64,000 nt of DNA from Taeniopygia guttata (GCF_048771995.1 NC_133025.1:7316001-7380000), one strand, 5' to 3'. Shown: positions 49,830 through 62,064, counted from the first letter of the stretch. Program-made: numbers and translations. Notes: generated from the sequence alone by a model not told the origin.

Positions 49830-50158
49830 AAAACCTGAGATAACATTGCAAAGGCAAACTCTTAGAGCTCAAGATAAACACTAAATTTCATTTAGTGTCC
49901 TACCCTTAGTTTTGTCTGGTCCATTTTTTGTGTACTTTCAGTCCTGGAGAATTGAACCTTGGGAGGTAGAAGTCTTTTACTGTCCCTCCTGGCAATACTT
50001 TCTGAATACTTCCTTTTCAGTATTTCATGGAAAGGACAATAAAAGGTACACAGGCTGCAAATTCCTGGTTCTGACAGCAAGATACTTCTGAATTAATCAT
50101 GACTCAGCATGACTAGACATGCTGGGTATTACCACAAGGTAATCAGTTACACCTTTTC

Positions 50159-51114
50159 TCAGGAGACTTTTTTCTCACTGATTATGTTTTCACCTGCTGC
50201 AAGCTTCTTGTATAAATGGTACAGTTTATCTGGCTGAGGCGCTTCAGCGCCAGGAGTCAAGGGAATTTCAAAGTCAGAGGAGCTCTGGGAGTCCCTCCTC
50301 AGCTCCAGATCAGGAGTCCTGGAGCTGTCGCTTATTTCTCCCAGCACATCCTGAATGTGGGCAGTGCCATCTTCTGCAGCTTTCTCACAGCCTTTGCTTT
50401 TCAAGCCACAGGCAGCATTGTGGGCACAAAGTCTGTTCTGACCTGGTGGCTTCCCCCTGCTGCTGTCCAGCTGAGTGTCCCTGGGACTCTCCTGCAGCAC
50501 AGGAACCACTGCTCTGCTCCCACCTGTGCTCAGGTCCAGGGCACTTCTCTCCTGGGAGGTGATGAGCACCGTGTCCATTTGGCTATCCCAGCCCTGGCTC
50601 CCCTGCTCTGATATGTGTGTTGACTGAGAAGAATTTTGGGAGGAGATGTGTGTTGAGTCACTTACTCCATCTGAATCACTGAAGAGTGACTGGGACCCGC
50701 CAGCATCTGCTGAAGATGGGATGTTGTCCTCATTTTCAGAGCTTTCCTCTAGTTTATTGCCTGTAAAAAATTCATCCCAGCAAGGGACATTGGCATTAGA
50801 CTCCTGCTGGTCACTAGTTACTCCATTGAAATTGGCTGTGGAAGTGGCATCTGGCTCATGGGAAAAAAATTGAACTGTATTTTTTTCAGGTTCTTCTTCA
50901 TCATCTTCATCATCATTTGATTCTTCACAGTCCACAAAGTCTATATTGAGGGAGGTGTAAGTTGTGGTCCCTTTGTAACTTTCTGTGCTCTCATTAATGT
51001 TTCCTTCAGAAATTTCAGACTGTCCTGTGCTGGAGGGCCTGATCTCTCCTCTCGGCTGTTTTGGAATCTTAGGCCTTATAGAAATTAATTCTGAATCAAA
51101 GAGATCATCTTCAT
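50159..51114 (-). CDS. DCLRE1C: DCLRE1C terminal exon, regulatory tail
   Basis: This 956-nt exon encodes residues 388-705. It contains [11 protein letters not shown], a ligase IV-binding-like segment [11 protein letters not shown] with W at about residue 500 (human DVPQWEVFF), and a block of SQ/TQ sites ([28 protein letters not shown]), the known kinase targets of DNA-PK and ATM. It ends DFEIPLTP ... EKKVS and stop. The acidic run [10 protein letters not shown] is prominent. Confidence 0.93.
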
Positions 51115-54100
51115 CTGGCAAGAAACAAGCAGAAAATCACTAAGGAAAGTTCACATCTCTGCTAAAATCTTGTTGAGAGCAAAATTTTAATAAAAATTCA
51201 TTTAGTATAAATTGAGGAAAATATTCTTTAACCCAGCTGGAGATTTTGCAGGATGATATTGACAGTGTTTGCCTTGCCTTGTCTAGCACAGTACATCACA
51301 GAGACAGTTAGAACAATCTTTCATAGGGCTGGTCTGGGAATGAGGGAATGAACTCAATCCAAAAACTTACAGGGCTGTTGAGCATTAAGTACATTTTAAG
51401 ACTGCAAACAAGTGTGTTTTTACACAGTTAGCTCTTTCATCCTCCTAATACCCAAGTTCACATAATTTCTATTTCTGTTCTCTAGCTGTTGCTTTGAACA
51501 GACAGACAGACTGTGGTGAACACCAAAGCTTTTGGCACCTCTGCTTAGTCTCAGACTTCTGTTTAAGGTGCAGTAGCAGCAGCAGAACCTTTACCTGTAT
51601 CAGATAATTCTCTCTTGTGGGCTCTCTTCAGTGTTCCTAAGGGCTTGTACCTGGGTTCCATGATTCTCCTGTATGACCTGCATAATGGCTTTAATCTGAA
51701 GGGAATGAGAAAAGCAGTTAATATTTAGAACTCAGCAGATGCTTTCAGGAGCAAAAGTAAATCCTTTAACTTGTTTTAAGTACAATGCTCCATACCCTTC
51801 ATAGGCACTGCAGCAAAAATGTTAAAGCAAAGCCAGCAATACCTAGGGCAAAGTCCTTGACTCATTGATGAGATTCAGCAGCTGAAAGGTAGAAATCTGT
51901 CCTTTCAATATATTTACCTTAAAACATGTACATTTTTTGGAAACTATCTTGTAGTTCCTTACTTACAGAAGACAAGCTGACGGGGTTCAAAATCTGACTA
52001 CAGTTTTATTCAATAATTATTATGTAAAAGTCTCCTTTCTTACTAAGGAGAAAAGGAACCGAAATCTTTGTTCTGTCCAGACTGAGACACCACAGCTCTC
52101 CTGCTCCCCGAGGGTGCTTTTTAAGCTATCAACATCTACAGCAGCATGAACTGGCCTCTCTGATGCTGTGCAGGGGAGGAATTCAAGTCCCCAGAGGAAA
52201 CACCTTTAAAAGAAATTTCTGAGAAGTAGCAGTGACAAATAGAAATGGGTCACAGAACAGAGTGAGATGAATCTGTGTTCAGCTTCCTCCCAAATAGAAT
52301 TTACTGGCAGAAAAGCCTCTACACACAGATAGAAGTAGAATACAAACTCTGAGACTCAGATCAATGTACACATACGCTTCAGAAAGCTCAAGTCTGTGGG
52401 ACTGAATATAGAAAAAAAATCTGAATTATCAGACAAGTAAAGCAAAAGGCAGTAGCCCTCCTGAGAGGCTGGGATTCAGGAGGGGAATTGTCCTTACAGG
52501 AGCAGAGTTTGGATCACCTCCCTCCAGCAGCCACTTGTCACTTACATGTCCATAACTTTGTCCTCTGTCCCCCCCACTGGCAGTACATTGGGATACACAT
52601 TCACAGGACAGATATAGCTCAGGAAATCCTTGATCTGAATTCCAGAAAAGAAGAAGCAATTTAACAAATTACATCAACAGTTAAGAATGTCACTTAAAGG
52701 CAACACTGATGCAAGCACATCCAAAAGTAGTACTAGTAGTCTTTATGAAAAGACCAATGTAGCCCATGACTCTGTCAAAGTGGATATCTCTGGAACAAAG
52801 AAACAGGCCTGAAAGGATGCTGAGAACTCACTAACCCCTAACTGCAATTACCAATTACTACACAAGACCATCACTATCTCTGAAAGAAAAGGCTGGACAG
52901 ACCAGCAATGTTATCCAGTGCTTCCTTGTCTTTACTGTTGCTGATTTTTTCAAATATGCATTTTTCTTACTGGAGTTCAAGTCTCCAGTTTGCAGATCAA
53001 GTATTCCTTTGCTATTCCTAAAGTCTCTCCTGAAGTACCCCGTAAAAGCCCATTATGACAAAACACATTGTTTTTTCCAAGCCTTACTCTGCCATCTTCT
53101 AGATGATGTCCAGCAATTTTCTTTGAGAATTGTCTCTGGTTTGGGGCACTCCTGCTGAGCACAGGAAACACTTGCAGGTTGCAGATTACACTGCTATCTG
53201 TACAGACAGCAGGACTGTCCTGGAGTGACCCATAATGTTATTGTGATTTTGTATCTAGCAGTTATTTACTGTTATTTCTTTGCCTGTTATTGTTGCACTT
53301 GTTAGGAAACTGTTATTTTTCACTTCTATCTACTCCTCTTCATTCCTTACTGGTGGAAAGGGATTAGTTGAACCTCTAAAGAGAGAGTTCCAGAATGTTC
53401 TCCTTCAAGTTGTCTCAAACCAAGACAAGGACCCATCTATTTTTGCATGTGGAGGTAGGAGTGTTAGTTACACTACCTCCCATATTCCACCAACAAATTC
53501 CATATTGGGACCTCCATTTAAAATTCTACATGGCAGAGCAAATTTAAACTTAATCAGGATCTTAAAAACAGTACTGCCTTCCTCCATTTTGTAATGCAAG
53601 ACTTTGTGACAGTTCATTGTTAGCACTGATCCAGTTTCCGTTCAGTTTCTTAGGAGAAAGTAGTGTTTTTAGATCTGTATCCAGTCATATTAAATGAAAG
53701 TGTGTGATTGTAGTGAGGATGCTGCCATGACCAATTTCCTTTTAGTCTTTTATCACAGGAAAAGGGGCAAGAGCAGCAGTCAGGATGAGAAAATTTGGTT
53801 TAAATGTGTAGGCTGAGAAAAGAAGGCAAACCCACCCAAATCTGAGTCACACCAGATAACATATTGTAAACTAAAAGTCCATGCTTTAAGCATTGCATGG
53901 TTACACAATAATCTAAAATAGAAAGGCAGTCAAAACAATTGTAGAACTGAGAACTGAGAACAGGAAATAGGCTTGTAATCCTGCTCTACTTTAACAAGTT
54001 CCTCTGCAGCTATATAAAAACAAATTTCTCTGTCTTCAGCATTCAGAATTTCCTATCTCCTTACATCTTATTACTGACAGGATTTTTTCTTATTATGAAG

Positions 54101-57100
54101 AATAATCAAAACTCTTTTACATTTTCTTAATCAATATATACTCAGTACTAGAATATATATATACAAACCTCACTGTATGAAGAGTGGAAAGAAAAACAAG
54201 CTCTGTACGTTCTCTCCCCAGTCCTAAAAAACCAGAAGAGTCACAGAAATTAGGTATCTGCTCTTCATCTGTGGTCAACAGACCAGCATAACTTACACTT
54301 GAAGTCCACTCTGAGATTCAATTATACACGTATCAAGCAAGACACAAACCTGAAACAACAGGTTTTTGTGTGGCCCAAATGCTCACCTCACTATTACACT
54401 GGTTTTCTTTTTCCTTTCCCCAAACCACATTGTGGAGGGTTTGATGCTGATTATGTGCAGGGGAGTTCCATTAAGGCAAGTCATCCCACAGGGCAGTCTG
54501 TTCCCTCGGAAGCAGTCATCATCCTGTCCAATGCATATAAAATCAAGTTCAACAGTGACCTTTTTTACCCAGAAATTAAGCAGCATAGCATCTAGCCAAA
54601 CCATGTTCCTCTCTCACATCTAATTCCCTTGAAAGACCCTGTCACATCTTGGTTCTTTAGTGCAGCTGGCAGAGCAAATCAGCCAGAGATCAATGCCTCA
54701 GTGTGCAATCTCAGTTTCTACCTGTGTTTCTCCACGCTGGAGCCTCCAGCCTGACAGACATCCTGGAAATGGATGGCCACATGGTAAAACCACACAGGCA
54801 AAATCTGAGCAGCTTTTGATACATTGAAATGGGTAATACCTGATTGATCTACTCTGCTGCTTGTCTCACTTCACTTAAAAACATGATTTTCAGGCTTCAA
54901 ATACAATTAAATTACTTCTAGCATAAGCTAATATATTTTCCTCCTTTTTTCCTAAAAATACAAAATAAATTCAACCCACTAAGGTTTTCACTCTGGTTCC
55001 CATTAAGTCACCATTTCGCCAGTCTTCATTAACCCAAGAGGCCCCAAACATCAGCACCTATAACCACACTGTGACAGCAAAGTCAGGGGAGGCTCTGCAG
55101 AACAAACGCACCCGAGGATGTCGACAGGCGTGAATCTGCGTGTGTTGGTCTGTGGTAACATGGCACAGGATTTCTGGCATGTTCCTGAACATATCAAGTT
55201 TGTTCATGTGCACCTAGAGAAAGCCAGAGTTTACTCTTTATTAGTGCTTGCCAGACTGCAGCTGGAGCAGCTGTGTAGATGTGATTCTGCTCTCCTTAAA
55301 TGCTGGCAGGCATTGAAATTATTACTCCAAATAATGTCCAAGCAGAGATGTGTCAGCCAAAACTTGGACATCTAGAACACATAGAACATACTACCTACAC
55401 TGAAGAAGGATGAATACTCATGAGAAAATCAGAATATATATACTATTAATGCTGTATGCAAATGACTTTTATCATTCACAAAATAAAAGGGAGTGAGGTA
55501 AACACTGACCTTGAAAACTGGGAATTAACATCTCTTTGGAAAGCCCAGATGTTCCAGACTGAAGTTAACTAGTTACCTCATTCTGAGCACAATTACACTT
55601 TTTAAGGGACGTTAACAGACATAACTGTGACCTAGAGCAGCCCTGGGAACAACCATTGTCAGCTCAGGGCTGGCCACAATCATTACTGAGGATCTGTTCC
55701 AAAACAACAATTAGAGAAACACTACCTTGATTCCGAGTTCCTCGCTGAGGTTTATGAATAAATACTCATATCCATAAGCAGCTTTGCAGTTCAGCCACAC
55801 AACATGATTACGAGACAGTGAGGTCCAGTTTCGCACTAACTCCAAGATGCCATTTAAACATTCCTCCTGAAAAGTGTAGAAAGTGCTGTGAGTCATCTTG
55901 GAAGATACTTCCAAAGTGCTGTGATTTAGTAATGCAAAATGGCATTGCCTTGTAAGACTTACCTAACAAAGCAGTAATTAATTAATTAATATTTTTAAGG
56001 GCCTTTCTTCTCACAATTTATTAGACTTACCCGGCTTGGTATGTGATAAAATTTGGGATCACAAAAAGTAGTGTCCAAATACACACTCTGGATGTCTTTT
56101 ACCCTGGAGGATAGAAATGTGATATCAAGAGTAAACATTGTACCACAGTGCTAAGATACACCACTTCCTCACTCTTCAAAAGGAGGTAATTCTAACCCTT
56201 GATTACAAAGAATGCATCAAAGGAGGCTTGTAACTGCAGTATTGCAATTATATTTAATCTAGAATAAAAAATGAGGAAAAAATAATGAATATCTAGCCAA
56301 ACTGTCCATGCCATATGATCTTCTGTTCTTTCTATATCCCACAGATAGCTCACCTGGTCCCTGAATGCAAAAGCTCCATTCTGGCTGCTTCTCCTTTTGC
56401 AAGTCTGAAATCCCCTGTGTACAACACAGTGCCATTCTCACCTTCAAACAGAAACCTGCAGACAGCAACATTTGGGTCAAACTCCTCATTAAATGCCAGG
56501 TGGTGAAACATTTAACGTATTGAAACGACATACATGACTGAACCTGGACAGTGACCAGCTGGCAGAAGTGTCACCACTACATCTTCTTTCTGGAAGAGAG
56601 GGGTTAGCATTATTTTCAGACTGTAGTAAGTACTACCAGTACTTTTGTCAGCATGGTGAGAACAATGCATTACTCCCTCCTGCAGCATTTAGCATTGCTT
56701 TTAAAATCAGAGTCTCTTCACACTGCAGTCACCATCCTGTCATGGCAGACGAGAAAACCAAGTATTGTGTGGTGCTAATAAAGCAAGTTGGACAGAAGAC
56801 AGTTCTGCTTCCTTGGTTCCTGGTGAGCAAGTATAGAATAGTTTGAGTTGGAAGGGACCTTTAAAGTTCATCCAGTCCAACTCCCCTGCAATAAACAAGG
56901 ACATCTTCAGCTAGATCAGACTGCTCAGAGCCTCACCCTGACCTTGAATGTTTCCAGGGATGGGGCATCCACCACCTCTCTGGGCAATCTGTTCCAGTGT
57001 TTCACCATCCTCATTGTAAAATGCTTCTTCCTTATATCTAGTCTGAATCGAGCCTTTTTTAGTTTAGAACTATCACCCATTTTTCTGGCAGTACAGAAGA

Positions 57101-60100
57101 GGAGAGGCACATACATTTTAAAAATAGCTTGTGCACTTCGGATGCTGCAGCTGTGTTTCCTTTACTCATACAAACAGCATTACTGCCCAGGACTGACATA
57201 CTTTCCTCTAAGTTACATTCCTGTAACTTACCTCACCAGATGTTTCATCTTCTAAAGAAATCTGAGTTGGTGTTTCAACTTCCAATGCAACCTGTAACAA
57301 AATGATTAATTGCATTATAGGATATACTGAACATTATATTTCATGTTTATGTCTAGGTATTTATTATGTAGACACCTGTACCACTCACTCTGGCTAATGC
57401 TAACCCTGTAAAATTAAACTAATTTTCCAATAGTAAGTCATAAATACCCATTTCCAGTGGAATAAATTTGCCTTTAAGTTATCTAAAAATTAAATGGAGA
57501 TACCTCAGCCAAGGTATGCATGCCTAAAAGAGTTAGAGAGTGTTGGACTTCTATCAGCAACAGCTCTTGTTCCTCTGGATGGATCACATGCCTTATTTTT
57601 GGATGACTGCAAAGCCCAAAATCCCAGTCCCACAGCAGTGGATCTTGCTAGGACAGCTCTGTGCTGCAATACTTCCCACTGCCCCCTATTACCAGAAGCA
57701 GAGCCTACAAATCACTGGGACCACATATTCCTGTATTTGTGCAAAGATAATTACTTTTATTTCTGTAAAAAAACTCATGTTCTGTTTTATAATTAATAAT
57801 AATTATATTCTTATAATATATAATATTTTATATATAAAATAATTGTTATAGAATTATTTTTATTTATGCAAAAAGACCTCATGTTCTCTTTTATAATGCC
57901 TGCATCTGCAAAGGGAAGGAAGTAACTTCAATTCACACCTGTACATAATACTGATCCCTTGCAGTCTGGCTCCAAACACTGGAAATCAAGTAAATTTATT
58001 AAGTTTTTCAGTGATTTTATACTAAAACGTCTTCATGTTATAGTCCATTTTCCAAAAAGCAAAAGGAAAATCATATAATTTCAGATTATATACACTCCAA
58101 GCAATAAGAGACTTTAAATGAAGCGAAAGAGAAATAAAGGACAGAAGCAAAGAGACATGAGGAAGGTAAGGAAATGAATATAAATTCAAATGTACAAATG
58201 ATCAATGTAAGGATGAAGGCCATGTAAAGATGAAGTTGAGAGAAAAGGAAAAATTTGGGGGGGGGGGGAAATAATTAAACAAACAGCAATAACCAATGGC
58301 ACATGGCAAGCAGGAGGAAAGGCACATTGTTGGAAGTGCTCAAGCCCTGAAACACAATATCAACACCAATATTTAGACACTCCTGGGAAGCAGAGAGCTG
58401 CTTCTTTCTGAGAATCACTGCTTTGAAAGTGCTATTTTCAAAATAAACACAAACTCACAATATGATTCTCCCAAAACTTGTATTTCCAGTTAGTCAACAA
58501 CAATTCCTTAGTTACAGGCGAGCAGTATAGTTTAACTTTCAAGCTGTGAGGAGACAAAAACCACAGATAAGTGTTTTTTAAAGTAGACATGAGGAACAAT
58601 CTGACGACACATCAGCACCTGGCACCCAGTACATCAAACCCTGCACTCAGAAACCTCTCATATGAGGGCTTCTCTTCAGCACAAACCTACCCCTGTGTGC
58701 CCCTGCCTGCATGGTTTTGTGCAGACACAAATGCAGTGTGTGGTACGTGGTCATGACCTATCTGCTTGTTTCTCCACCCCTGCAAAAGGCATTTGGGACA
58801 GTCAGCACACAGAACACAGAATATTCCTTATGACTGAGCTGATGCAGAGAGACCTCATGAGCAAAGAGAGATTCTCTGCTTGCATCAGAGGAGATGCAAC
58901 ATCTACTCTAATAAATCAAAGAGAGCCTAGGAACTGGTCCACAACCTCCCTGGGCCTGTTGCCTCATTTGATCATCCTTATGGTGTAAAAGGTGTCCCTT
59001 GCCCTTTCTTCATGCACTTCCATGAAAAGTCTGGCTCAATCTCCTCTACCCCTACCTGCAAACAGTGATATATGATTGTGTCCTAAGGCTGAAGACATCC
59101 AGCTCTCTCAGCTTGTCACACATCTCGTGGCCCTGGCCCCAGACCAGTGTGGTAATGCTGACAAAAACATCAATTTATTATCCTGGGGACCCAGGGCTGG
59201 ACACAGTACCCCAGAAAAGTCTCACAGATGCTGGCCAGAGGGGAATAAATGTCTCCCTCAAACTGCTGGCTACCTGCTTGCTTATACAGCTCAGAGAGCA
59301 CAGCTGGCCCCTTCACTGCACAGGCACAGCACTGTCACTGTGTACCAACACTTCTGGGAATAACAGAGAGATCCTCATGAAGCTCACAAATGTCACAGAG
59401 TTCAACTAAGCCGAGTGTACCTGAATCCGGGCAACCCCTGGTATCAAAACAGACTGAGGGATAAATGGGTTAATAGCAGCCCTGCAGAAGACTTCAGGTA
59501 ATGGTGGATGAGAGGCTGGATGTGAGCCAGCAGTGTGCATTTGCAGCCCAGAAAGCCAATCTCATCCTGGGCTGCATGCTCAGCACTGTGGGCAGCAGGA
59601 CAAGGCAGGGGACTGTGTCCCCCCTCTGCTCCACTCCTGTGAGCTGCACTGCTGCATCCAGCTCCGGGGTCCCCAGCACAGAAGGACAGTGACCTGCTGG
59701 AGCAGGTCCAGAGGAGGCCACAAAGATGCTCAGAGGGCTGGAGCATCTCTCCTGTGAAGGCAAGGCTAAGATAGCTGGGGATTTTCAGCCTAGAGAAGAG
59801 AAAATTCTGGGGGGACATTACTGGTACCATTTGACATTTAAAGGGGGGTTTTAAGAATTATAGAGAAGGATTTCTACAAGGACATGGTGTGGACAAGAGG
59901 AGATGACTTGAAATTGAAAGGGGGCAGGTCTAGATGAGATACGAGGAAAAAGTTTTTTACAATGAGTGAGGGTGGTGAGGCACTGAAACAAGTTGCCCAG
60001 AGAAGTTGTGGATGCCCCATCCCTGTGTGAGAAATGTATATTTGATGATTGACTTTTCGCAAATACTACAATGAATATTATATGTCTAATGTTAGAAAGT

Positions 60101-61664
60101 TATGCTGTATTAATTCTCTTACGTAGTGTGTTAAATACAGTTTTAGGTTCCAACATAATGTTAAAATAAACACTATGTATATGGGGGGAGTTTTTTTTTT
60201 AGGAATGAGATACTCGCTTTGAGGAACACCTAAATATTCCAAAGGAGAGGAATTTATGGCTTCTTATCAGAAGAAACTAATTTCTTCAAGCCTTGCTCAG
60301 ACTCGAAGATGCCACGGAGATTAAAGAAAACAGTTAACATAAAACAGAGAGAGTTTCATTATATAAATAAATAAATAAAGTTTAAAATAAAATGTATGCA
60401 TAACCATGAAGGATATATAAATATGTAACAAGTGTATTGTTTTAAGAGTGATTCCTTTGTTCACAAGGTATGCTTTTCGCGACTTAGTGTCCGAGAGCAT
60501 CCAGACGTCCATAATTCTTTGCTTTTTATTGTCTTGTAATTGTCCTAACTCTAAACTTTATAACTCTAATTGTATTATTATTTTTATAGCCATTTTATTA
60601 TTATTATTTTAAAAACCAAGTGATTAGCGTTTTTCACACCTGGAAGAGTTCGAGGCCAGGTAGGAGCAACCTGGTCTTATGGGATGTGTCCCTGTCCCGT
60701 TCCCATCCTGGGATTTATGACCCATGGCAGTTCCTCGAGCTGTTTAGCTGATGCCACCCCGCCACCAAGCCCGTACCTGCCCTCCAGCCTCCTCTTCAGG
60801 GCGGTGGCCCGCAGCCCCACCATGTGATCTGGGGAGAGAGGCACGGGTCAGCCGGGGGACGGGAGGGACACGCGGGGGTGAGGAGGGACGCGCGGGGGAT
60901 GAGGGGGGGACACGCGGGGGATGAGGGGGGGACACGCGGGGGATGAGGGGGGACACGCGGGGGATGAGGAGGGACACGCGGGGGATGAGGAGGGACACGC
61001 GGGGGGTGAGGAGGGACACGCGGGGGGTGAGGAGGGACACGCGGGGGGTGAGGAGGGACACGCGGGGGGTGAGGAGGGACACGCGGGGGGTGAGGAGGGA
61101 CACGCGGCGGGTGAGGAGGGACACGCGGCGGGTGAGGAGGGACACGCGGGGGGTGAGGTGGGACACGCGGGGGATGAGGTGGGACACGCGGGGGATGAGG
61201 GGGGACACGCGGGGGATGAGGGGGGACACGCGGGGGATGAGGAGGGACACGCGGGGGATGAGGAGGGACACGCGGGGGATGAGGAGGGACACGCGGGGGA
61301 TGAGGAGGGACACGCGGGGGATGAGGTGGGACACGCGGGGGGTGAGGAGGGACACGCGGGGGATGAGGAGGGACACGCGGGGGGTGAGGAGGGACACGCG
61401 GGGGGTGAGGAGGGACACGCGGGGGATGAGGAGGGACACGCGGGGGGTGAGGAGGGACACGCGGGGGGTGAGGAGGGACACGCGGGGGGTGAGGAGGGAC
61501 ACGCGGGGGGTGAGGAGGGACACACGGCGGGTGAGTGACCCCGGCGGGCGCTCACCCTTGTGGCAGTGCGACAGGAAGAAGGCGCGCGCGCGCAGGTTGT
61601 CATGGTCGAAGCGGTCGATGGACGCGGCCGGGTACTCGCGCGTGCGGCCCCCGAACCGGCTCAT
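50159..61664 (-). CDS. DCLRE1C: DCLRE1C, Artemis nuclease
   Basis: Fourteen coding exons in transcript order: 61664-61556, 60828-60777, 58543-58459, 57291-57232, 56589-56534, 56455-56354, 56103-56031, 55866-55726, 55213-55112, 54523-54387, 54223-54169, 52634-52546, 51695-51595, 51114-50159. All are GT-AG, phases match, sum 2,118 nt, giving 705 aa (human 692). The metallo-beta-lactamase motif HCHKDH (H33, H35, D37, H38) is split by intron 1 and intact; H115 (AGHCPGS), D136 (YTGDFRLA), D165 (YLDTTF), H254 (IHACRHP) and H319 (FSFHSSYSE) fall at the human numbers. The long C-terminal exon is acidic and rich in SQ/TQ sites. Known role: with DNA-PKcs it opens V(D)J hairpins and trims ends in non-homologous end joining. 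Intron 5 is only 78 bp. Intron 1 carries a 21-bp minisatellite and introns 2 and 4 carry CR1/LTR insertions. Confidence 0.96.
56834..57115 (-). mobile_element. CR1 LINE 3' fragment, DCLRE1C intron 4
   Basis: Reverse-oriented CR1 tail: 'gttggaagggacctttaaag', 'ttcatccagtccaactccc', 'ggatggggcatccaccacc', 'tagtttagaactatcaccc'. In the sense strand of DCLRE1C it reads in forward CR1 orientation. Confidence 0.88.
57780..57860. repeat. AT-rich low-complexity tract
   Basis: Almost pure A/T with 'ataatatataatatttt' and 'atatataaaataatt' runs, in DCLRE1C intron 3. Confidence 0.75.
58257..58268 (+). repeat. 12-base G homopolymer
   Basis: Twelve consecutive Gs in an AG-rich stretch of DCLRE1C intron 3; length may be unreliable in the assembly. 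Confidence 0.8.
58925..59350 (-). mobile_element. CR1 LINE fragment, minus orientation, DCLRE1C intron 2
   Basis: Reverse-oriented CR1: 'catccagctctctcagc', 'ggacccagggctggacac', 'agtaccccagaaaagtctc' and 'tgctggctacctgcttgc', in the consensus order read backwards. It is more diverged than the other copies. Confidence 0.72.
59425..60710 (+). mobile_element. CR1 LINE split by a solo LTR
   Basis: Plus-oriented CR1 from 59425 ('ttaatagcagccctgcag', 'gtgtgcatttgcagcccag', 'aggtccagaggaggccac') reaches 'gatgccccatccctg' at 60025, is broken by an LTR, and resumes at 60639 with 'cctggaagagttcgaggcc' through 'ctggtcttatgggatgtg' to about 60710. The two halves are adjacent in the CR1 consensus. It lies in DCLRE1C intron 2. 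Confidence 0.88.
60026..60638 (+). mobile_element. solo retroviral LTR (ERV) inside CR1
   Basis: A 613-bp unit starts TGTGAGAAA and ends TTTTTCACA, a near-perfect short inverted repeat. The direct repeat CCTG flanks it at 60022-60025 and 60639-60642. No coding part is attached. The first ~100 bp match the LTR at 23499. An ATAA microsatellite at 60361-60379 and an AATAAA near 60387 are inside. It is younger than the CR1 it interrupts. Confidence 0.85.
60858..61536 (+). repeat. 21-bp minisatellite, ~32 copies, DCLRE1C intron 1
   Basis: Unit GACACGCGGGGGRTGAGGAGG, 21 bp with a few 20- and 22-bp units at the left end. Variant units differ at the positions read as ggggga/gggggg/ggcggg and gaggagg/gaggtgg/gaggggg, and occur in runs (for example five identical copies from about 60998). 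Because 21 is divisible by 3 and the unit has no stop, several frames on both strands stay open for over 200 codons (RVSLLTP-like on minus, GHAGDEE-like on plus). The G-rich strand is plus, the template strand for DCLRE1C. No encoded protein is implied. Confidence 0.95.
61556..61664 (-). CDS. DCLRE1C: DCLRE1C coding exon 1
   Basis: Encodes 36 residues and one base, from [12 protein letters not shown] to LSHCHK. The start has the context CCGCCATGA and matches the human N-terminus in length. The donor is AAGG/GTGAGC. The minisatellite starts about 20 bp downstream of this donor. Confidence 0.92.
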
Positions 61665-61830
61665 GGCGGGCGGCGCGCGCTTCCGCCCGCCTGACCCCCA
61701 CAGCCAATCCTGACGCGGCCCCGGCCCCCCCAGCCAATCCCGAGCCGGCTCCGCCCCCGCGCCGGCCTATCCGGGGCAGGCGCGGCCTTTAAAGGGGCCG
61801 CGTCGGCCGTTGCCTGGTGACAGTTGGCGA
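61665..61830 (-). promoter_or_regulatory. DCLRE1C: DCLRE1C CpG-island promoter
   Basis: CpG-rich, TATA-less sequence upstream of the start codon. Two identical CCAAT-box decamers (CAGCCAATCC) lie exactly 30 bp apart at 61701-61710 and 61731-61740. GTTGCCTGGTGAC at 61809-61821 resembles an RFX X-box. CpG richness continues to about 62000, on the side facing the next gene (MEIG1 in human). Confidence 0.65.
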
Positions 61831-62064
61831 CGTGAGGGGCGGGAGGCGGCCCTGAGGGGCGGAAAGCGGCCCTGAGGGGGCGGCTCGGCCGCCGCTCCGC
61901 CCCGCGTGAGAACTGTCCCCGTTTTGCGTCTCCTGAACCGAGGTGGGCCGCCTTAAAGGCAGGGTGAGCGGGTTGTGGCCAGGGCAGTGGGAGCAGGGTC
62001 GCAGTTACGGATGCAAGCCGGGACGTCTGCCTGAGCACCTCGGAACGTCGGGTAGAGTAGGTAG

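Noticed and set aside
58571-59409. Several 60-114 codon plus-strand frames in DCLRE1C intron 2
   Set aside because: They overlap reverse-oriented CR1 or low-information intron sequence and match no known protein.
60858-61536. CRISPR-like regular array
   Set aside because: The units are contiguous with no unique spacers, and the genome is vertebrate.
60744-61713. Long overlapping open frames of 200-300 codons on both strands
   Set aside because: They are products of the 21-bp minisatellite, whose period is a multiple of three and whose unit has no stop. Only the DCLRE1C exon 1 part (61556-61664) is coding.
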